Positions 1 through 8,630 are shown, numbered from the stretch's first letter. The stretch: 48,358 nucleotides of DNA from Candidatus Daviesbacteria bacterium (GCA_016176415.1 JACOXH010000005.1:1-48358); one strand, 5' to 3'. Numbers and translations are program-made. The notes: generated by a model not told the origin, from the letters alone.

Positions 1-2
1 CT

Positions 3-473
3 GTCTGGGAAACAGGCACAGTAGGAGGAGAATATATCAAAACTTATGGTCATTACCATGTAGGTCAGCTTGATGAGACTTACAATATTCTTCAGGGTGA
101 GGGTATTGTATTGCTTCAAACCAGAAAAATGGATTTTGAAGGTAATCCCATTGATGATGAAATAGAAAATTTTTATGCCATTCCTGTCAAAAGCGGTGAT
201 AGTGTTTTTATACCTGCCGGTACAGGACACTTGGTTGTAAATACTGGTAATACATGGCTGGTTACAAGTGATGACAGTCCTGTTAATTTTGCAGAAGCAG
301 ATCCTGTTTCTTTACCGGGTCATGCAGATTACAAGCCTGTTCAGAAACTGCAGGGATTTGCTTACTATTGTGTAGAGGAAAATGGCAAACCTGCACTTGT
401 TAAAAATGAAAAGTACAAAGTAGTCCCCGAAGCCCAGTGGCTAACCCCTGAAGAATATGCTCAAACCCTTTGA
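3..473 (+). CDS. Cupin-type glucose-6-phosphate isomerase (5' partial)
   Basis: The frame is open from the left window edge, so the true start lies outside; the TTG at 111 in the ORF track is internal. Visible upstream residues include KTYGHYH, followed by DETYNILQGEG and VFIPAGTGHLVVNTG, then VEENGKPALVKNEKYK near the end. This order (HxH metal site, a Glu, a Gly-rich cupin turn, a second His, then a short EENG tail) matches archaeal/cupin glucose-6-phosphate isomerase (GPI family, PF06560), which interconverts glucose-6-P and fructose-6-P in a single metal-binding barrel. It fits with pyruvate kinase elsewhere in the window as part of a reduced glycolysis. A generic sugar-phosphate cupin is the alternative. 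Confidence 0.8.
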   Translation, partial: VWETGTVGGEYIKTYGHYHVGQLDETYNILQGEGIVLLQTRKMDFEGNPIDDEIENFYAIPVKSGDSVFIPAGTGHLVVNTGNTWLVTSDDSPVNFAEADPVSLPGHADYKPVQKLQGFAYYCVEENGKPALVKNEKYKVVPEAQWLTPEEYAQTL

Positions 474-517
474 ACTAATTGTCCCCGGATCCAAATAAAG
501 GAATTTTTACACTGAAG

Positions 518-576
518 ACCCTACGTGTCATCATAGTCCTACCTCCGAGGTAGACATCTATTGACACCTGGGGTTT
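518..576. repeat. REP element A1 (5' flank of RAYT-1)
   Basis: Palindromic element with central hairpin CTACCTCCGAGGTAG and imperfect outer arms (ACCCTACGTGTC on the left, GACACCTGGGGT on the right). It lies about 20 bp before RAYT-1 and pairs with copy A2 just after it. Other copies: 1252, 12184, 15012, 29209, 34496 and 37183. Confidence 0.88.
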
Positions 577-596
577 AAAGTAGTTTAGTAAAGCTA

Positions 597-1247
597 ATGC
601 CTTACAGAACAACCCCACTTGTTAATGATCAGGTTTATCACATATTTAACCGCGGTGTGGCAAAGATGCCTATATTCACCGATAAGAGAGACTACACCCG
701 TTTTTTAGAATCTATTTACTATTATCAATTTCAAGGGCCAAAACCACAATTTTCCCAATTAAATAGGTTTAAGGATTTTAAATTCGAAAACAACAAGAAG
801 ATTGTGGAAGTCCTGTGTTATTGTTTAATGCCTAATCATTACCATTTTTTAGTTAAGCAGCTACAGGATAATGGCATATCAGAATTCATTAATAAAATCT
901 CTAATAGTTATACTAAGTTTTTTAATACTAAACACAGCAGAGTTGGTCCACTTTTACAAGGACAATTTAAAGCTGTAAGGATTGAGTCGGATGAGCAACT
1001 TGTTCATGTTTCCAGATATATCCATTTAAACCCTGTTGCAGGCTTTATTGCAAAAGATTTAAAGGAATATATTTGGTCATCCTACTTATCTTATATTGGA
1101 CTATACGCAAATAAAATTGTTTCTCAAGAGTTAGTGTTATCTTTGTTTAAAGAGAAACAAAAATATGAACAATTTGTTTTTGATCAGGTAGATTATTCTC
1201 AAAGTTTATCATTAATAAAACACGTGTTAATTGATGAAGAAGATTAA
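597..1247 (+). CDS. REP-associated tyrosine transposase (RAYT-1, IS200-like Y1 family)
   Basis: A 216-residue single-domain Y1 transposase. The HUH metal motif is HYH at residues 81-83 in MPNHYHFLVKQ. The candidate nucleophile is Tyr105 in NSYTKFFN, and the family signature RYIHLNPV follows at 140-147. RAYTs cut and join single-stranded REP hairpins, and one copy is usually flanked by the elements it recognises. Here REP A1 ends 20 bp upstream and A2 begins 5 bp downstream, which makes a complete REP-RAYT-REP unit. It closely resembles RAYT-2 (46357-47028): both carry DEQLVHVSRYIHLNPV. A TTTAGT box lies 7 nt before the ATG. The reading frame and catalytic residues are intact. Confidence 0.9.
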   Translation: MPYRTTPLVNDQVYHIFNRGVAKMPIFTDKRDYTRFLESIYYYQFQGPKPQFSQLNRFKDFKFENNKKIVEVLCYCLMPNHYHFLVKQLQDNGISEFINKISNSYTKFFNTKHSRVGPLLQGQFKAVRIESDEQLVHVSRYIHLNPVAGFIAKDLKEYIWSSYLSYIGLYANKIVSQELVLSLFKEKQKYEQFVFDQVDYSQSLSLIKHVLIDEED

Positions 1248-1251
1248 CCTA

Positions 1252-1313
1252 AAACCCTAGGTGTAGCTTCATTCCTACCTCCGAGGTAGGAGTGATCGGA
1301 CACCTGGGGTTTT
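1252..1313. repeat. REP element A2 (3' flank of RAYT-1)
   Basis: Full-length copy with arms AAACCCTAGGTGT and ACACCTGGGGTTT and a central perfect palindrome CCTACCTCCGAGGTAGG. It fills the gap between the RAYT-1 stop and the stop of the convergent phosphodiester glycosidase gene, 3 bp away, and could also act as a hairpin at both transcript ends. Confidence 0.9.
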
Positions 1314-1316
1314 ATC

Positions 1317-2297
1317 TTAGCGGTTTACAAAAAGGATGGCATTGGGGATTCTTCTGCCAGGTCCTGCTATGTAACCACCTGACCAGAGGGCTGTTGAACC
1401 TCCCTGATCCAGATTTAAAGCCCCATCCATGCCCATTGTATGAAGAACTTTGGCAGACTCTCCCATTGAGGCATTGTAAACAACTCCTATATAAACCATG
1501 TTTCTTTTGGAGGCTATAAAAGTCCTGGCAGCTTTACCCCCAAATTTTGGCTCATTAGGGGCTTCTGTAAAGTTAATATTGCTTCCCGCAATCAGCAGAG
1601 GATAGTTTGCTATTACTGAATCCACTCCTGTATCCCTACCCCATTCCAAAGATCTGCTCACAAATCTGGCAGATCCTGCAGAGAAAATAGCAGCAGGCAC
1701 AGTAGAGTAAACATTGTTATCTGAATTAAAGTAGCGTTTGTTTTTATTCATAAGGAGCGTATCATAAGAATTCGCTTTACCTGCACAGTTTGCATAATCA
1801 GCAGGGCAAAAATATGAGCCGTTTATGCCCGCCCAAGCCCCGTTTCTGCCTGCATAATCAGCAAGTGATAATACCGGACAGTCATTGGTGCAATCTGAAT
1901 CTGAAGCAGTATCAACTATCACTTTGGTAGAGTTTAAATCAGCAGCAATTATGGATACAGTATAGTTTTGTCCCTCCACACTCACTGTTTGCCTGGAATA
2001 TCCGGAGCCCGGAGGAGTATTGTTGATAACAATCGGGGCCGGAGCCATAGTAGGTTTAACTGTGGAAACAATGGTAGGTTCTGGTGTGGCAGTTGGAGTA
2101 GATATCGGTGTAGGGGTGGGTGTCAAACTGGGAGCAGGTGACGGCATTGGAGTGCTTCTTTGTGTCTCAACTCCCTGTAAAGCCACAAAATTTGCTTTTG
2201 ACTGAAAAACTTTGATCCCGATGGCAGAAGTAAGTACGGCTAATATAATAACAGCAGCTATTGGAGCTAAACCTCTTTGATTCATGGGCAGTGACAT
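1317..2297 (-). CDS. Secreted phosphodiester glycosidase (NAGPA domain) protein
   Basis: 326 residues from the first ATG; the ATG at residue 5 (MNQRGLAPIAAV) is an equally good start. An N-terminal membrane anchor or signal (about residues 9-30) precedes a Pro/Thr-rich linker (about 48-90). The domain from about 105 resembles the NAGPA / phosphodiester glycosidase family (PF09992), shown by NGSYFC, GKAARTFIA and the near-terminal LDQGGSTAL, the counterpart of the usual NLDGGGSTA signature. The family removes sugar from phosphodiester-linked glycans, and many bacterial members are linked to exopolysaccharide. The ATG directly follows the gmk stop (TGAATG), so the two are probably co-transcribed. 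The substrate is unknown. Confidence 0.8.
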   Translation of the reverse strand: MSLPMNQRGLAPIAAVIILAVLTSAIGIKVFQSKANFVALQGVETQRSTPMPSPAPSLTPTPTPISTPTATPEPTIVSTVKPTMAPAPIVINNTPPGSGYSRQTVSVEGQNYTVSIIAADLNSTKVIVDTASDSDCTNDCPVLSLADYAGRNGAWAGINGSYFCPADYANCAGKANSYDTLLMNKNKRYFNSDNNVYSTVPAAIFSAGSARFVSRSLEWGRDTGVDSVIANYPLLIAGSNINFTEAPNEPKFGGKAARTFIASKRNMVYIGVVYNASMGESAKVLHTMGMDGALNLDQGGSTALWSGGYIAGPGRRIPNAILFVNR

Positions 2298-2852
2298 TCA
2301 GGAGCGCTGATTTTCTATTATTTCAATTATTTTGTCAATGGTTTGATTTAGTTGTCCGAGGGTATTTTCCACCACCACATCATATTTATCTTTGTAGGTT
2401 TCCCAAAAGGTTTTATCATCGTTCATTCTGGCCTCAATTTCTTTTGTACCTAGCCCGCGTCCTGTAAGACGCTGCAAAACTGTTTCATCATCAACAGTTA
2501 AATAAATAACCAAAACTTCCCTGTCTTTAATCAATTCTCTTACTTTACCTGCGCGGGAAGGATCTATTCTCCAAATTAATGGCTGATTCTGCTCGAGCTG
2601 ACTCTTTTCAGTTCCGTACAAATTACCGGCATAATCAACATATTCAATAAAATCCCCATTATTTATTTTTTTCTCAAATTCTTCTTTGGAAATAAAGTTA
2701 TAGTCAAAGCCGTCTGTTTCTCCTGCTCTGGGAGCTCTGGAAGTGGTGGTAATAACCTTTTTAAATTCAGGGAATCTTTTAAGCAACGCGCTTATAACAG
2801 TATCTTTGCCTGAAGCTGTTTTACCTGTTACAACAAGCAGGAAATTAGTCAT
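2298..2852 (-). CDS. gmk: Guanylate kinase
   Basis: 184 residues, close to the usual 180-210 length. The P-loop GKTASGKDT lies at residues 10-18, followed by the GMP-binding TTTSRAPRAGETDGFDYNF and a lid region with RLTGRGLGTKEIEARM. It phosphorylates GMP to GDP with ATP in the cytoplasm. The start overlaps the end of the upstream membrane-protein gene by 8 nt, and the stop abuts the NAGPA gene, so the three form one operon. The Asp after GK in the P-loop, where Ser or Thr is commoner, is a mild oddity that does occur in nucleotide kinases. Confidence 0.93.
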   Translation of the reverse strand: MTNFLLVVTGKTASGKDTVISALLKRFPEFKKVITTTSRAPRAGETDGFDYNFISKEEFEKKINNGDFIEYVDYAGNLYGTEKSQLEQNQPLIWRIDPSRAGKVRELIKDREVLVIYLTVDDETVLQRLTGRGLGTKEIEARMNDDKTFWETYKDKYDVVVENTLGQLNQTIDKIIEIIENQRS

Positions 2853-3219
2853 TCCGGACCACGCTTTTATCCAGCAGGATTATTTTCTCAATAGAGTGAT
2901 TTTTATAAATAATTTTGCGGTGTTTTTTGGGGAGGGTTAACCCGTGCACAATTGCTCCAAACAAAACTCCTTTGGTCACAATAAAATCAATCACTCCGAC
3001 TGAGGCAAAAAAGGAAACTATTAAAATTACAGAAAAATAGATCCAGTGATGCAGGTGAATTACTCTTGAGCCAATTTTAAAACGCAGCACAGGAAAAACC
3101 TGAATTCTTTTGGTTTTAATATTGGGCATTTTTGTTCTGATTTTGGAAGTTGGGTGAGTAAACATTCTTGAACCCAGGTATCCCAATGCAGTGGCAGGTA
3201 TGATAGATAAGTATTCCAT
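2845..3219 (-). CDS. Small conserved-looking membrane protein, function unknown
   Basis: 124 residues. A hydrophobic N-terminus (YLSIIPATALGYLG) is followed by a basic stretch, then IHLHHWIYFSVILIVSFFASVGVIDF and GAIVHGLTLPKK. The histidine cluster HLHHW before the main membrane segment and the later HG motif are the only striking features; they could bind metal or haem but nothing proves it. It overlaps gmk by 8 nt and leads that operon. I do not recognise the family. Confidence 0.7.
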   Translation of the reverse strand: MEYLSIIPATALGYLGSRMFTHPTSKIRTKMPNIKTKRIQVFPVLRFKIGSRVIHLHHWIYFSVILIVSFFASVGVIDFIVTKGVLFGAIVHGLTLPKKHRKIIYKNHSIEKIILLDKSVVRND

Positions 3220-3317
3220 TTAGCTTCCCTTATTTGATTCTATAAGAAAGATATATACAAATGCAAATGAAAATACATTTTAACTTATTTGTGCCTAAAA
3301 TGCAAGCTATAGGATGC

Positions 3318-5555
3318 TTAGTCTGAAGATTTCCACAGGGCAGCATAAGAATTGCCCAAAATTTTTTGGAAATTACCCTCCAGGACAGCATTTGGATTAA
3401 ATTCAGGATTAATTAAAGCAAAATCTATCTTTATAGGTAAATCTGATGATATTGGTAAACTAGCCTCAATATTCATAAAAAAATCCCCACCGTGAGCGGG
3501 AATTTGTCCATATAAATTATTAGTACCGGCAAGTTCCAGAATCAGCCCCTTTCTGATTGCCGGATATTTAAAACTGCCAAGATAGACATTTTTGCCCTGT
3601 CCGGTCATCTCAACCAGACTTTTTATAGTTACCTCCGGATCTTTTAAATCTTTAAAGTCATTTTTAACCTTGTAAAGCGTTCCGTCCCCGCTGAATTCTT
3701 TCACCTTCTCAAAGTAAGAAGGGTTTCTTAACTGGCTGTGCCTGACTGAAGACAGCCTGACTCTGGCAGCATCCTGTACATAAACATACTCTACTCCCAG
3801 ATTTTTTAAAGCATAAGGGGCAAGGGTATTTACCCCATCAAACCACTCAACCCCCGGATCAGGATTTAATATTTTAGCCTTTGATGGAGCAAGGGGCACA
3901 AAAGTGCCAAAATGGGTGAGTGATACATAATTATAAACAGAATGAGGAGCTTCATTGGGAAATCTGTCCAAAAATAAAGTTACCTTGTTAGCAGGAATAG
4001 ATTTGTTTATTTCTTCAAGTAATTGATAGTTGTCTGTTTTTGTAAAGTTGTTATGATTTTTAATCCGGATTTTACTTAAGATATCTTTGTGAGCGGCAAC
4101 TAAAGACGGCACAAGAATCAAAATAATCACAACCGAGGTTAATTTGAAAAGCTTGTTTTTTGAAAACAACAAATTAAGAAGTATTAGACCGAAAGCTAAA
4201 AAACCTAAGTTGTATGCCTGATTGGCAAGCCTTAAAGCATTTGGAGGCCAGAAAGTATTTATTAAAACCAAAGATAATAAAAAGCTGAAGAAAGAACCTA
4301 AAATCAAAACTAATATCAGCTTATCCCTTTTTGTAAGCAGCCAGCCAACAAACAATAAAACTAACAATAATTTAACGTCCAGAAGGTAATACAGATTCTG
4401 CCCGTTTTTAATAATTTTCCCTCCTGAATATTTAAGTCTTGCTTCCATTATCTGATCAGCTGTTGAACCTTTCCCTAACCCATTCCACAAAATTTGCTCA
4501 TTTTTAGGATATAAGGGCAACAAATTGAATCTGGGCCCTGCTTTTTGTGGAGTCAGAACAGAATCTCTGATTGGGTTTGGTAAAACCACCATAAACGCAA
4601 CCAGTAATATAATTATTAAACCAGCCTTCCGCGTTTTCTCCTTAAAAAGTAAAAACCCTAAAAAGGGGAGTTGTATTAAGAAGAAAGTTTCATCAACTGC
4701 CAAAGTCAAAGCTGCCAAAACAGTTAAAAGAATTATTCTTTTTGTTTGAAAAAGTACAGCAAACAGCAAAAATGCCCCCAGTCCCAAAGCGTAAAAATTG
4801 TTATAGATTAAATCACCCAAACCTACTACTCCGCCACCATTTGAACCCTGAAATGAAGCAAACAGTTCAGAAGATATCACAGGACCTCCGATTAAAATTA
4901 CCCCTAAAATTGCAGGCAATACTGATAAAACAGAACGGGTTTTCTCACGTACTATTCCTGTAATAAAAAACATCAGAGCTGATATGCTGAATACTGAAAA
5001 TAAGTAGTGTATAAGCTCTATGGATTTACCGGAAAGTGAAGCTATTGCTCCCTGCAGCATTAAAGCTCCCATATGATAAACAGGCAAAAATTGAGGCTGC
5101 CACGAAGACACTGTAGGGTAATTACCTTTGGCAAAAGAAGTGCTGATGGCAAAATACAAAGTAGTATCCCCCCCTAGTAATGCCCTGTGAGCAGAAAGAA
5201 AAATCAATGCTGTGTATAGGAATAAGACTATGAGGGTAATTAAACTGGTTGCAGACCACCTGAACTTAATCAACTCTTTCAACTTATTTAGTTTATGAAA
5301 TTTTAAATATAAAAATAAACAGATCAAAAGATAAACTAAAAACCAAAACCATAACCCCCAATATCCCTTAAAAATATATGATCCTAAACTCAAAACCAGC
5401 AAAAACCCTAAAAGTCCTGCTATCATACCTGACCCCAAAAGAAGCAGCTTGTTATAAGTTTTCAGTACCAAAGAAGTCACGATAAAACCACAAAAAGTCA
5501 GAGCTAAAAATATTAAAACCGGAAAAGCTAAATTATTTAAAAGAATTGCAAACAT
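3318..5555 (-). CDS. Large polytopic membrane protein, GT-C-like
   Basis: 745 residues. The first roughly 490 residues contain about a dozen hydrophobic segments, and the rest is a soluble domain. An extracytoplasmic loop with GGDTTLYFAIS and HMGALMLQG after the first few helices resembles the acidic loop of GT-C fold glycosyltransferases and of PTPS-related membrane proteins. Such proteins usually transfer sugars from polyprenyl-phosphate donors on the outer face of the membrane. Three other proteins here have a similar design (30433, 37787, 44127). The exact family and substrate cannot be assigned by eye. About 100 bp of promoter-like AT-rich DNA separates it from the gmk operon, which runs in the same direction. 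Confidence 0.65.
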   Translation of the reverse strand: MFAILLNNLAFPVLIFLALTFCGFIVTSLVLKTYNKLLLLGSGMIAGLLGFLLVLSLGSYIFKGYWGLWFWFLVYLLICLFLYLKFHKLNKLKELIKFRWSATSLITLIVLFLYTALIFLSAHRALLGGDTTLYFAISTSFAKGNYPTVSSWQPQFLPVYHMGALMLQGAIASLSGKSIELIHYLFSVFSISALMFFITGIVREKTRSVLSVLPAILGVILIGGPVISSELFASFQGSNGGGVVGLGDLIYNNFYALGLGAFLLFAVLFQTKRIILLTVLAALTLAVDETFFLIQLPFLGFLLFKEKTRKAGLIIILLVAFMVVLPNPIRDSVLTPQKAGPRFNLLPLYPKNEQILWNGLGKGSTADQIMEARLKYSGGKIIKNGQNLYYLLDVKLLLVLLFVGWLLTKRDKLILVLILGSFFSFLLSLVLINTFWPPNALRLANQAYNLGFLAFGLILLNLLFSKNKLFKLTSVVIILILVPSLVAAHKDILSKIRIKNHNNFTKTDNYQLLEEINKSIPANKVTLFLDRFPNEAPHSVYNYVSLTHFGTFVPLAPSKAKILNPDPGVEWFDGVNTLAPYALKNLGVEYVYVQDAARVRLSSVRHSQLRNPSYFEKVKEFSGDGTLYKVKNDFKDLKDPEVTIKSLVEMTGQGKNVYLGSFKYPAIRKGLILELAGTNNLYGQIPAHGGDFFMNIEASLPISSDLPIKIDFALINPEFNPNAVLEGNFQKILGNSYAALWKSSD

Positions 5556-5602
5556 TGCTTCTTGATGATATCACAGGGATTTGATATTCTTTGCCTGTTT
5601 GT

Positions 5603-5839
5603 ATGAATACACAGGATCTTCTGAATATTCTTCTGGCAGCAGGATTACTGACATTTATTGCATGTTTACTCGTGGTTACTTATTTTCTGGTTAAGACCTT
5701 AAAAGCTGTAACAGAATTGTCCCGCTCCCTTTCCAATACTGCTGAAGGCTTAAGGGATAATATTAAAATGAGAGTTTTAACAGCCTTGCCTGCTTTAGTT
5801 GTATCTTTAATAAGTAAATTAATAAGAAGAGGGAGGTGA
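5603..5839 (+). CDS. Small single-span membrane protein (DUF948-like)
   Basis: 78 residues from ATG 5603; the TTG at 5591 in the track adds only four residues. One strong membrane segment near the N-terminus (LLAAGLLTFIACLLVVTYFL) is followed by an amphipathic helix and a basic tail LIRRGR. This layout is like small DUF948-type proteins found beside YtxH-like genes, and a YtxH-like gene follows with its own Shine-Dalgarno overlapping this stop. A structural or stress role at the membrane is inferred only from that pairing. Confidence 0.7.
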   Translation: MNTQDLLNILLAAGLLTFIACLLVVTYFLVKTLKAVTELSRSLSNTAEGLRDNIKMRVLTALPALVVSLISKLIRRGR

Positions 5840-5844
5840 GAAAA

Positions 5845-6099
5845 ATGGCAGAAGAAAGCAAAAAAGGTAGTGTTTTAACAGCGGGCGTGGCAGGAGCCAT
5901 CATTGGGGCAGCAGCAGCTGCAGCAGCAATTGCTTTAGCTGATGAGAAAAACCGCAAAAAGGCTGAAAAAGTTTTAGATTCTTTGCAAAAAGAGGGAAAC
6001 AAGATTTTTAAAGAAATCTCCAGAAGGGCTATGGAAATAAAAGACATAGTCAATAAAAAAGAAGAACCTAAGAAGCTGAACGGGAAAAAGAAGAAATAA
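5845..6099 (+). CDS. YtxH-like small membrane-associated protein
   Basis: The ATG at 5845 is preferred over the tracked GTG at 5836 because a strong Shine-Dalgarno (GGGAGGTGA) sits 5-8 nt upstream. The protein has 84 residues. A Gly/Ala-rich membrane helix (VAGAIIGAAAAAAAIALA) is followed by a long charged, probably helical region and a Lys-rich tail. That is the layout of YtxH/gas-vesicle-like stress proteins. It is coupled to the preceding small membrane gene and converges on the DMT transporter with 1 bp between stop codons. Confidence 0.75.
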   Translation: MAEESKKGSVLTAGVAGAIIGAAAAAAAIALADEKNRKKAEKVLDSLQKEGNKIFKEISRRAMEIKDIVNKKEEPKKLNGKKKK

Positions 6100-6100
6100 T

Positions 6101-6982
6101 CTATTTTAATTTTTTCCTGGCAGTACCTAATAGTATTACTCCCAAAAACATTGGGATAAAAGCCAATATCTGCCACATAGTTGGTTTGTTGTTAAGTAGT
6201 ATCCAGGCAAAGAAAAGAGTAAATAAAGGAGCAGTGCTTTCCAAAGCGCTGGCTTTGGTAATAGTAATTCTGTGTATGCCTTCAATCCATAAAATTCTTG
6301 ACAATCCTAATAAAAGAAACCCATTAATCGCAAAAAACCACAAGGACCCCTTTATGTCATCGTAATGAAAATTATCATGCAATATCAAAGCAAGTGCTAA
6401 AATAACCACAGCAGTTCCTATGCTTCTTACAAACATAATACTCTCACTGCTTATTTTTGTCCTGGCTCTTTTCTGGAAAAAATTGCCAATTGGCACTATA
6501 GAGGCTGCAAGTAAAATTAGTAACTCTCCTCCTCTGAATTCACCCATTTTGGGATAAAGCACTATTAAAGTACCAACAATCATTAAAACTGCGCCAAGTA
6601 AATGTTTAAGGGGAAAAAGTTCCCTGCGCCAAATTTGAAAAAACAAATAATTAAAAAATATTCCTGTCAGAGCTATTATGCTGGCATTTCCTGCAGAGGT
6701 ATAAACTAAACCAAAAAAATAAAGAACATAATAAGCAATCCCTGAAATCAGCATTGTTAAAAATGCATCTTTCAATCCTTCAGGATGCTTTAATTCCTTC
6801 CACTTTCTTTTTACAGTTAATAAAATGGCAAAAAAGACAGAGGCAAATACAGCGCTGCCTCCTAAAGAGACCATAGGGGCAACTTTGCTGTAGGAAAGAA
6901 TAGTTAAAACAGGAAATAAGGACCAAAGCACAGCTTCCCCAAAAATAAACAACTCTCCCTGCTTTTCTTTGGAAACAAGCAT
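6101..6982 (-). CDS. DMT/EamA family membrane transporter
   Basis: 293 residues from ATG 6982. That start is chosen because an extended -10 (TGCTACACT) sits exactly 6 nt upstream; the track extends 40 residues further to a TTG at 7102 with no better support. About ten hydrophobic segments form two EamA-like halves: the first has TSAGNASIIALTGIFFNYLF, the second ITKASALESTAPLFTLFFAWILL. The family exports metabolites or drugs, and the substrate is unknown. A TATAAT at 7118-7123 on this strand could drive a second, longer transcript. Confidence 0.85.
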   Translation of the reverse strand: MLVSKEKQGELFIFGEAVLWSLFPVLTILSYSKVAPMVSLGGSAVFASVFFAILLTVKRKWKELKHPEGLKDAFLTMLISGIAYYVLYFFGLVYTSAGNASIIALTGIFFNYLFFQIWRRELFPLKHLLGAVLMIVGTLIVLYPKMGEFRGGELLILLAASIVPIGNFFQKRARTKISSESIMFVRSIGTAVVILALALILHDNFHYDDIKGSLWFFAINGFLLLGLSRILWIEGIHRITITKASALESTAPLFTLFFAWILLNNKPTMWQILAFIPMFLGVILLGTARKKLK

Positions 6983-6988
6983 TCTATC

Positions 6989-6997
6989 AGTGTAGCA
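6989..6997 (-). promoter_or_regulatory. Extended -10 of the DMT transporter gene
   Basis: TGCTACACT on the minus strand, 6 nt before ATG 6982. The predicted transcript starts at or within 1 nt of the start codon. Confidence 0.6.
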
Positions 6998-7131
6998 AAT
7001 CTGCCGATGATATATTATTTGAATGATTCCCTTCAAATATTTAGACGTAATAACTGCCTGTTTTGTTACAATTTTGCTTTTTTCCAACGTGGCTTCAAGC
7101 AAAAGGGTTTTCTTGTGATTATAAAAATGTT

Positions 7132-8091
7132 TTATATTCTCCCGTTTAATTCACCTGCTGTTTCAATTAATCGATCAAGAGTTTTTGTCTGCATCAGTTG
7201 GATTCGTTTTTCAGATGCACCATCAAAACCGCTGACATAACATTTGACAAATTTTTTCATTAATTCAAAATGCCTGCTACCTCCATAAGTTTTTTTAAAT
7301 AATTGCAGGTGCTTTTGGAGCAATTTTATTTTGTGTTTTGGGGTTATTTTACTTACATCAATACTTTCATTAAACAGCCACACATTTTCAAAAATACCCC
7401 TGCCAATCATGGCTCCGTCAATCTTATATTCCTTACATTTATCTTTGGCTTCCTGAATTGTTTTTATATCCCCGTTACCTATAATCAAAGCTTTACTTTT
7501 AAGATTCTCACGGATTTTAAGAACGGATTTTAGCTCATCCCAGTGAGCAGGCACTTTGGACATTTCAAAAACTGTTCTAAGGTGTAAAGTCAGCGCGGAA
7601 ACAGGGGTTTGCAGAAGAGCAGTAACCCAATTCTCTGTATTAATTTCTTTATAACCTATTCTTGTTTTAACGCTGACAGGCAGGCCTTTTGATCCTTTAA
7701 TTGTTGCAGTAATTATTTCCTGGGCAAGTTTAAAGTTTTTTAGTAAAGCTGCACAGGCGCCACTTTTCACAGCATTTTTGTCAGGACAACCCATATTGAT
7801 ATCAATACCGTCAAATTTCAATTTGGAAAGCATTTGGGCTGCCAGACAGAACTTTTCAGGGTCAGTTCCCCAAATTTGGGCCACAACAGGCCGTTCTTTT
7901 TTTGTAAATTTCAAAGAGGCTAAAATTTTCTCCTGCCCTTTGGAAAACAAAGCATCTACAGGTACAAATTCAGTAAAAAAGACATCAGGTTTACCAACAG
8001 ATACTACAATCTGCCGAAAAACTGTATCAGTAACTCCTTCCATAGGGGCCAATATTAAAATAGGTTTTTTAAGCTTCTTCCAAAAATTCAT
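7132..8091 (-). CDS. tRNA-dihydrouridine synthase
   Basis: 319 residues, normal for the family. The N-terminal FMN barrel begins LAPMEGVTDTVFR. The catalytic cysteine lies in INMGCPDKNAVKSGACAALL, the phosphate/FMN region is VKTRIGY, and IIGNGDI plus GAMIGRGIFENVW complete the FMN site. A small helical domain for tRNA binding follows from about residue 245. It reduces uridine to dihydrouridine in tRNA D-loops using FMN and NADPH. A TATAAT box 8 nt before the ATG suggests leaderless expression. The exact Dus subtype (B-like) is inferred. Confidence 0.92.
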   Translation of the reverse strand: MNFWKKLKKPILILAPMEGVTDTVFRQIVVSVGKPDVFFTEFVPVDALFSKGQEKILASLKFTKKERPVVAQIWGTDPEKFCLAAQMLSKLKFDGIDINMGCPDKNAVKSGACAALLKNFKLAQEIITATIKGSKGLPVSVKTRIGYKEINTENWVTALLQTPVSALTLHLRTVFEMSKVPAHWDELKSVLKIRENLKSKALIIGNGDIKTIQEAKDKCKEYKIDGAMIGRGIFENVWLFNESIDVSKITPKHKIKLLQKHLQLFKKTYGGSRHFELMKKFVKCYVSGFDGASEKRIQLMQTKTLDRLIETAGELNGRI

Positions 8092-8099
8092 AATGGTAA

Positions 8100-8105
8100 A
8101 TTATA
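8100..8105 (-). promoter_or_regulatory. -10 box of the dus gene
   Basis: TATAAT on the minus strand with 8 nt to ATG 8091 and no Shine-Dalgarno, consistent with a leaderless or near-leaderless mRNA. Confidence 0.6.
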
Positions 8106-8166
8106 TCCCAAGAGTCTGTCAGTAGAACAGGCAAAAAATTTTACTCCTGTATTTGTCGCCGGGTAG

Positions 8167-8175
8167 TGTTATACT
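8167..8175 (+). promoter_or_regulatory. Extended -10 of the Nudix-like gene
   Basis: TGTTATACT with exactly 6 nt to the GTG start at 8182. Confidence 0.6.
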
Positions 8176-8181
8176 GCAGCA

Positions 8182-8622
8182 GTGCAAGACTCCTTCTACG
8201 CCAGCGGATTCCTTTACAGCCTGAAAAAAAACAAAATTCTCTTAATTCATACAAATGAGCAGTGTTCTTTACTTGAAGGAGACAGTTGTGAGGGGGAAGA
8301 AGCCTGTGCTGCTTTTCAGAGAATCGTAAATAAGACGCTTAACTTAAATCTTAAAGAGAAAAATATCTATCCCGTTTATGATTATTTCGATGACGTAAAG
8401 AAAAAAACCAATTATGTTTTCTACGCAGAAGTAAAAAATCCTGTAGAATTTAACCCGTTTGAAGGAGGGGTTTATTCCTGGGTATCTCTTGCTGAAACAT
8501 CCAAACTCCTGTTTTCCGGTAATGCAAAGCAGGACGTAATAGTCGGGGAACGCGTTATCAAAGCCAAACAGCGCGAAGAAGAAGCTAAATTGCTACCATC
8601 ACTTTCAACTACTGCATTTTAA
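8182..8622 (+). CDS. Degenerate Nudix-like protein
   Basis: 146 residues from GTG 8182, supported by the extended -10 six nt upstream. The predicted strand-helix order and the segment EGDSCEGEEACAAFQRIV resemble a Nudix fold. The canonical box GX5EX7REUXEEXGU lacks the RE and EE metal ligands, so ordinary hydrolysis is unlikely. The later YVFYAEV and GVYSWVSL segments would fit the second half of the Nudix sheet. It could be a binding-only Nudix relative or an unrelated small protein. The C-terminal REEEAKLL helix is charged. Confidence 0.5.
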   Translation: MQDSFYASGFLYSLKKNKILLIHTNEQCSLLEGDSCEGEEACAAFQRIVNKTLNLNLKEKNIYPVYDYFDDVKKKTNYVFYAEVKNPVEFNPFEGGVYSWVSLAETSKLLFSGNAKQDVIVGERVIKAKQREEEAKLLPSLSTTAF

Positions 8623-8630
8623 GAAGTCTG

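Noticed and set aside
1292-1519. Plus-strand 75-aa ORF
   Set aside because: Begins inside REP A2 and is antisense to the phosphodiester glycosidase; composition is not protein-like.
5763-6176. Minus-strand 137-aa hydrophobic ORF
   Set aside because: Antisense shadow of the YtxH-like gene; hydrophobicity comes from reverse-reading Lys/Ala codons.
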